Virus record (IMG/VR): IMGVR_UViG_3300042465_003830
Coordinates: 1 to 23,727 of that record
Reading direction: 5' to 3' (one strand)
Length of the DNA stretch: 23,727 bases
Source of the DNA: a virus
Part shown: piece after piece, positions 19,120-23,727 of the stretch
How the letters are laid out: every line of letters starts with the position of its first letter
Numbering within the stretch: the stretch's first letter is position 1
Position numbers and translations under genes: made by a program
Notes under the pieces: model-generated
Databases searched by the model: none
The model's input: only the letters and a program-made list of their open reading frames with translations
What the model was told of the DNA's origin: nothing

Positions 19120-21509
19120 TGAATATATACACAAATACCAATAGCGCTTTCCCCAGTCAGGTTGTAAGCGATGCAGATAAAGCATCCGAAGAATATGGCT
19201 TACAGGTTTCTAGAGCTATAGAACAAGAATGGTTTGATCAAGGGAGAACTACTCAGAATAGATATGTATCTAATTGGAATAACTTTCATCAATTAAGATT
19301 ATACGCAAGAGGCGAACAGTCTGTACAAAAATATAAAGATGAACTAGCAACCAACGGAGATTTATCTTATCTTAATATAGATTGGAAACCGGTTCCTGTT
19401 ATATCTAAATTTGTAGATATTGTTGTTAATGGCATGTCCCAAAAAACTTATGATATAAAAGCTTATGCTCAAGATCAAGAGTCTTTAAAGAGTAGAACGG
19501 ATTATGCACAGTCTATATTAAGAGACATGTATTCACAAGATTTACTGACTAAAGCCACTGGTGTTACTGGACAGGATTTTTCAGCTTCTCCATTGGCAGC
19601 AGATGCTTTGCCTGAAAATCAAGAAGAATTAGATTTGCACATGCAATTATCTTACAAACAATCTATTGAGATAGCGGAAGAAGAAGCAATCAATAATGTA
19701 TTAGCCGCTAACAAGTGGGATTTAACTAGAAGGCGCTTAAACTATGATTTAACAGTTTTAGGAATTGCTTGTGTAAAAACAAACTTTAATGTATCTGAAG
19801 GAATAAAAACAGAATATGTTGATCCTGCTTACTTGGTATATTCGTACACAGAAGACCCAAACTTTGATGATATATATTATGTTGGAGAAGTTAAAGCGGT
19901 TACTATTCCGGAATTAAAAAAAGAATTTCCACATATAACTGACGAGGAGTTATATAAAATACAACAAATGCCAGGCAATAGACAATATATTACTGGCTGG
20001 GGTAACTATGATGAAAATACTGTTCAGGTATTATATTTTGAATATAAGACTTATATGAATCAAGTATTTAAAATAAAATATGGTGATAATGGATTAGAAA
20101 AAGCTATTGAAAAAACAGATGATTTTAATCCTCCGCCAAATGATAATTTTGAAAGAATATCTAGAACTATAGAAGTACTTTATACAGGGGCTAAAATCCT
20201 TGGGACTACAACTATGCTGGAATGGAAGATGTCAGAGAATATGTCTAGACCTTATGCTGACACTACCAAAGTAGAAATGAATTACGTTATATCTGCTCCT
20301 AGAATGTATAAAGGTAGAATTGATTCTACAGTTAATAAAATTACTGGGTTTGCGGACATGATCCAATTAACACATTTAAAACTGCAACAAGTAATGTCTA
20401 AGATAATTCCTGATGGGGTATTTTTAGATATTGATGGATTATCAGAAATTGATTTAGGTAATGGTACAAATTATAATCCGGCGGAAGCATTAAATATGTA
20501 CTTTCAAACTGGTAGTATAATTGGTAGATCGTTAACACAAGATGGTGGGCAGAATTTAGCTAGAGTACCTATTCAAGAATTAACTAGTTCTTCTGGGCAA
20601 GCAAAAATAGCTGCTCTTATACAGACTTATCAATATTATTTACAAATGATAAGAGATGTTACTGGGCTTAATGAAGCTCGCGATGGGAGTGCTCCAGAAA
20701 GAGATACTTTAGTTGGACTGCAAAAGATGGCCGCTAACGCGTCAAATACTGCTACAAAACATATATTACAGTCCAGTTTGTTTTTGACTCTTAGAACGTG
20801 CGAAAACATATCCCTTAGGATTGCGGACTGCTTAGATTACCCTTTAACAGCTAAAGTTTTAGAGCAAAGTATAACAACTTATAATACGGCCACTTTAAGG
20901 GAAATTAAAAACTTAAACCTTCATGACTTTGGTATCTACTTAGAGTTAGAACCAGATGAAGAAGAAAAAGCAATGTTAGAACAAAACATTCAAGTTGCTT
21001 TACAAAGTGGAGGTATAGATCTTGACGATGCTATTGATGTTAGGCAGATTAGAAACTTAAAATTAGCAAATCAAATGCTAAAATTAAGAAAGAATAAAAA
21101 ACAAAAAGCCGCTCAAGAAGCACAAATGCAGAATATCCAAGCACAAGCACAGGCAAACCAGCAAACCGCTCAGCAAGCTGCTTTATACGAAGTTCAAAAG
21201 CAACAAGCTTTAACACAGGAGACAATAAATATAGAAAGAGCAAAGTCTCAATTTGAAATGGAAAGATTGCAAGTAGAAATGCAACTTAAACAACAAATTA
21301 TGGAACAGCAGTTTCAATATGATCTTCAATTAGCTCAAGCTGGTATACAGACAAAACAACAATTACAAACAGAAGCAGAAGATCGAAAAGACAAAAGAAC
21401 AAAAATACAAGCCACTCAACAATCAGAATTAATAGACCAAAGAAAAAACAACGCAATGCCGAAAGATTTTGAAGCGCCTGAAGATATGTTTGGATCCTTT
21501 GGTATGTAA
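19119..21509 (+). CDS. Portal protein
   Basis: The portal is the twelve-fold ring at one head vertex through which DNA passes. The 796-residue protein follows terL directly. It shows portal-type features known from crAss-like phages: an N-terminal helical part with NFHQLRLYARGEQSVQKYK, then IDWKPVPVISKFVDIVVNGM near residues 87-106. A long mixed core with YVDPAYLVYSYTEDPNFDD follows, and then helices with TGLNEARDGSAPERDTLVG in the region that forms the crown or stem. From about residue 655 to 770 the chain is an unusually Gln- and Ala-rich helix, probably a long coiled-coil barrel reaching into the head. Function is inferred from length, position and motifs. Confidence 0.88.
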   Translation: MNIYTNTNSAFPSQVVSDADKASEEYGLQVSRAIEQEWFDQGRTTQNRYVSNWNNFHQLRLYARGEQSVQKYKDELATNGDLSYLNIDWKPVPVISKFVDIVVNGMSQKTYDIKAYAQDQESLKSRTDYAQSILRDMYSQDLLTKATGVTGQDFSASPLAADALPENQEELDLHMQLSYKQSIEIAEEEAINNVLAANKWDLTRRRLNYDLTVLGIACVKTNFNVSEGIKTEYVDPAYLVYSYTEDPNFDDIYYVGEVKAVTIPELKKEFPHITDEELYKIQQMPGNRQYITGWGNYDENTVQVLYFEYKTYMNQVFKIKYGDNGLEKAIEKTDDFNPPPNDNFERISRTIEVLYTGAKILGTTTMLEWKMSENMSRPYADTTKVEMNYVISAPRMYKGRIDSTVNKITGFADMIQLTHLKLQQVMSKIIPDGVFLDIDGLSEIDLGNGTNYNPAEALNMYFQTGSIIGRSLTQDGGQNLARVPIQELTSSSGQAKIAALIQTYQYYLQMIRDVTGLNEARDGSAPERDTLVGLQKMAANASNTATKHILQSSLFLTLRTCENISLRIADCLDYPLTAKVLEQSITTYNTATLREIKNLNLHDFGIYLELEPDEEEKAMLEQNIQVALQSGGIDLDDAIDVRQIRNLKLANQMLKLRKNKKQKAAQEAQMQNIQAQAQANQQTAQQAALYEVQKQQALTQETINIERAKSQFEMERLQVEMQLKQQIMEQQFQYDLQLAQAGIQTKQQLQTEAEDRKDKRTKIQATQQSELIDQRKNNAMPKDFEAPEDMFGSFGM

Positions 21510-21543
21510 CAATACTTATTAACTAATTTTATATTATTATATC

Positions 21544-22734
21544 ATGGCAGAAATTGCAAAACAAGAGGGTGAATTTAAAATGCCCAAACCAAAAAAACCT
21601 AGAAATCTAGTAAAGGAAAATAACGTTATTAAAGTTGATTTAGCGGGTCCTGTATTAGAGCAAGAGATAACTAAAGTAGTTATACCAAATTTAATACTAG
21701 ATGAAGATGCCGTTCAAAAGCAAAGCACAACAGAAAGCATGTTACGCACAGAACAACCCGAAGTGGAATTGCGAGAAATGGAGCAAAGAAACGAAGGGTC
21801 CTTTGAAGATGTTATTCAAGAAATCACAGACGAAGAAGTAAAAGTAGAAGCTAAAGTTATCGAAGAAGCTGTTGAGAAACATATTCAAGAACAGATTATC
21901 ACTGGGAAACCATTACCTGAAAACATCGAAAAATTAGTTACCTTTATGGAGGAGACTGGCGGAACTGTTGAAGATTATGTTAGGCTAAGTACTGATTATG
22001 CTTCAGTAAACAAAGAGGCTTTAATAAAAGAATATTATAAAAAATCACGACCGCATTTAGATCTTGAAGAGATTGAATTCTTAATGGAAGATAAATTTAG
22101 TTATGATGAAGACGAAGATGATGAGCGAGACATCAAAAAGAAAAAACTCGCGTTTAAAGAAGAGGTTGCGAAAGCAAGAAATTTCTTAGAGGATCTTAAA
22201 GACAAATACTACGACGAAATCAAGTTGAGGCCCGGCGTAACTAAAGACCAACAAGAAGCTTCTGACTTTTTTAACCGATACAAGGAGAACGAAGACAAGT
22301 CTAAAACGCGACACGAACGTTTCAAACAGGACACTAAAAGTTTATTTAACAACGATTTCAAAGGTTTTGAATATAATGTTGGGGATAAAAGATTTAGATA
22401 CACTGTACAAAACAACGATCAAATCGCTGAGAACCAGTCAGATATTAACAATTTCATCGGGAAGTTCCTAGATAAAGAAGGAAATGTTAATGACACAAAA
22501 AGTTATCACAAGGCTTTGTATACCGCTATGAATTCTGATAAGATTGCGCAACACTTTTACGAACAAGGAAAAGCTGATGCAATTAAGGAAGTAGTATCTA
22601 ACTCAAAAAACCCTGGAGCTGCTCAACCAAGACAAACGTCTGGAGAGGTTTTCATCAATGGTTTAAAGGTTAAATCTATTAGTGGTTTTGATTCTTCTAA
22701 ATTAAGAATACAAACAAAAAAATTTAACAATTAA
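21544..22734 (+). CDS. Probable capsid scaffold protein
   Basis: The 396-residue protein lies between portal and major capsid protein, the normal place for a scaffold. The N-terminal 200 residues are rich in Glu, Asp, Lys and Val and helical (for example VKVEAKVIEEAVEKHIQEQI near 99-118), with an acidic cluster DEDEDDERDIKKKK near 182-195. A charged helical middle follows, and a short ordered end, GEVFINGLKVKSISGFD. Such highly charged, elongated helical proteins fit scaffolds that shape the prohead and then leave. No serine protease motif of a fused prohead protease is visible. A head-completion role is the alternative. Confidence 0.7.
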   Translation: MAEIAKQEGEFKMPKPKKPRNLVKENNVIKVDLAGPVLEQEITKVVIPNLILDEDAVQKQSTTESMLRTEQPEVELREMEQRNEGSFEDVIQEITDEEVKVEAKVIEEAVEKHIQEQIITGKPLPENIEKLVTFMEETGGTVEDYVRLSTDYASVNKEALIKEYYKKSRPHLDLEEIEFLMEDKFSYDEDEDDERDIKKKKLAFKEEVAKARNFLEDLKDKYYDEIKLRPGVTKDQQEASDFFNRYKENEDKSKTRHERFKQDTKSLFNNDFKGFEYNVGDKRFRYTVQNNDQIAENQSDINNFIGKFLDKEGNVNDTKSYHKALYTAMNSDKIAQHFYEQGKADAIKEVVSNSKNPGAAQPRQTSGEVFINGLKVKSISGFDSSKLRIQTKKFNN

Positions 22735-22746
22735 AATTAAAAATTT

Positions 22747-23727
22747 ATGTCAAATGTGACTCCACAATTTGGGACAATTAAACCGTCTCAAAAACAACAA
22801 GCGTTAGAAACAAATTACTTAAACTTCGCAAACGGAAGTGGTAATGATTTTGCTCAACAATATTTACCTGAAATCTACGAAGCTGAAGTAGAACGTTACG
22901 GAAACAGAACTCTTTCTGGATTCTTGCGTATGGTTGGGGCTGAAATGCCAATGTCTTCTGATCAAGTTATTTGGTCTGAACAAAACAGATTACACATTGC
23001 TTACAAAGATGTAACTTGTGCTACTGCTACTACTTTAACTTTCACTACTGGTGGATCAGGCGCTAACTACGTTGCTAACGTTGTTTCTCCGGGACAAACT
23101 TTAGTAGTTATGAACCCTGTTACAGGTGCTGAACTTAAAGTTCTTGTTACTGCTTCCGTTACAGTATCTACTACTGCTACAATCACAGTTGCTACTTATA
23201 CTCAAGCTAGTTTAACTTCAGGGGCTGTAAATCTTACTGGAGCAACAACTCTTAAGATCTTTGTTTACGGTTCTGAATTCAAAAAAGGAACTACTGATGC
23301 GTCTATTAACGCTGTAACACCTTCATTCACTCAATACAATAACTCTCCTATCATTATCAAAGAAAGATACCAAATCTCTGGATCTGATACTGCACAAATT
23401 GGATGGGTTGAAGTTGCTACTGAAGATGGAACTGGTGGATTCTTATGGTATTTAAAAGCTGAATCTGAAACAAGATTGCGTTTTGAAGATTATTTAGAAA
23501 TGTCTGTGATTGAAGGTGAATTAGCCGCTGCTTCTTCTGGAGTTGCTAATATTGCTGCTACTGGAGACGGAGCTCTTTATAAAGGAACTCAAGGTCTTTT
23601 TGCTGCTATCAAAGAAAGAGGTAATATCGTAAACAACTTTACTGCTGCAAGTGGTTTAAGTGATTTTGATTCAATCTTGAAAAACTTAGATACTCAAGGA
23701 GCTATTGAAGAAAACATGTTCTTCTTG
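22747..23727 (+). CDS. Major capsid protein, 5' part (cut by window end)
   Basis: The frame is open from ATG at 22747 to the last base, giving 327 codons without a stop. It begins MSNVTPQFGTIKPSQKQQ and continues with QQYLPEIYEAEVERYGNRTL near residue 38, SSDQVIWSEQNRLHIAY near 71, IIIKERYQISGSD near 201, ETRLRFEDYLEMS and KGTQGLFAAIKERGN. The helix-plus-NRL pattern and the position after portal and scaffold fit an HK97-fold capsid protein of crAss-like type, though the fold itself is not readable by eye. Residues about 95-185 are Thr/Ala/Val-rich beta sequence and may form an inserted surface domain. Codons here strongly prefer AAC, TTC, ATC, GCT and ACT, suggesting very high expression. Confidence 0.88.
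   Translation, partial: MSNVTPQFGTIKPSQKQQALETNYLNFANGSGNDFAQQYLPEIYEAEVERYGNRTLSGFLRMVGAEMPMSSDQVIWSEQNRLHIAYKDVTCATATTLTFTTGGSGANYVANVVSPGQTLVVMNPVTGAELKVLVTASVTVSTTATITVATYTQASLTSGAVNLTGATTLKIFVYGSEFKKGTTDASINAVTPSFTQYNNSPIIIKERYQISGSDTAQIGWVEVATEDGTGGFLWYLKAESETRLRFEDYLEMSVIEGELAAASSGVANIAATGDGALYKGTQGLFAAIKERGNIVNNFTAASGLSDFDSILKNLDTQGAIEENMFFL

Noticed and set aside
21510-21543. Promoter before the scaffold gene
   Set aside because: The gap is only 34 A/T-rich bases and does not contain the CGTAATWRTA motif. Nothing distinguishes it from background.
1-23727. CRISPR array, insertion sequence or integrase
   Set aside because: No regularly spaced long direct repeats, no transposase or recombinase motifs and no terminal inverted repeats were seen on either strand. 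The window gives no sign of a prophage integration module.

Overview
The window looks like the left part and late (structural) region of a tailed double-stranded DNA phage that infects a member of the Bacteroidota, most likely a flavobacterium. The DNA is AT-rich. Start codons follow A/T-rich stretches without clear Shine-Dalgarno sequences, as is usual in that phylum. All genes I accept are on the + strand and most are packed end to end with TAATG or ATGA overlaps. The right end holds a head and packaging module in the order large terminase, portal, probable scaffold, major capsid protein (cut by the window edge). The size and motifs of these proteins resemble crAss-like phages and related marine flavobacterial phages. 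That placement is an inference from remembered family features, not from a search.

Layout: (1) 1-620 has no convincing gene. Its first 360 bases are about 49% GC by hand count, unlike the rest, and carry a 15-bp tandem repeat; an AT tract, a hairpin and a possible promoter follow. (2) 621-1824 holds two small proteins sharing an N-terminal SQSPL(R/K)Q motif. (3) 1865-5625 holds two pairs of proteins with duplicated N-termini (fiber or spike type, one with an S74 self-cleaving chaperone), with three small genes between the pairs. (4) 5629-6875 is a lysis cassette: two small membrane proteins (holin candidates), a DUF5675 protein and a lipoprotein with a C-terminal membrane segment that fits a unimolecular spanin. 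(5) 6924-9180 is a translationally coupled chaperonin operon: GroEL, GroES and a probable winged-helix protein. (6) 9170-13092 is a run of small, mostly basic or disordered proteins, many sharing an N-terminal S/T-P motif, plus a small HExxH metallopeptidase-like protein, a secreted lipocalin-like cargo gene and a separately transcribed beta-rich protein ending at a terminator. (7) 13096-15532 encodes a spike-base-like protein, a long LamG-type tail fiber and an accessory protein. (8) 15585-16897 holds small conserved-looking genes, including one with two GroES-like domains. (9) 16897-23727 is the packaging and capsid module.

How it fits together: the terminase, portal, scaffold and capsid genes build and fill the head, and the fiber and spike genes handle host attachment. 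The lysis cassette breaks inner membrane, wall and outer membrane. The most unusual element is an apparent phage-owned folding system: one GroEL, one GroES and one tandem-GroES protein, all within the late region, presumably serving virion proteins. The second is the short N-terminal SP motif shared by otherwise unlike neighbours, which may mark a common destination or processing step. A 10-base motif, CGTAATWRTA, occurs in three gaps, ahead of the left operon, groEL and the lipocalin gene, and is a candidate phage promoter element.
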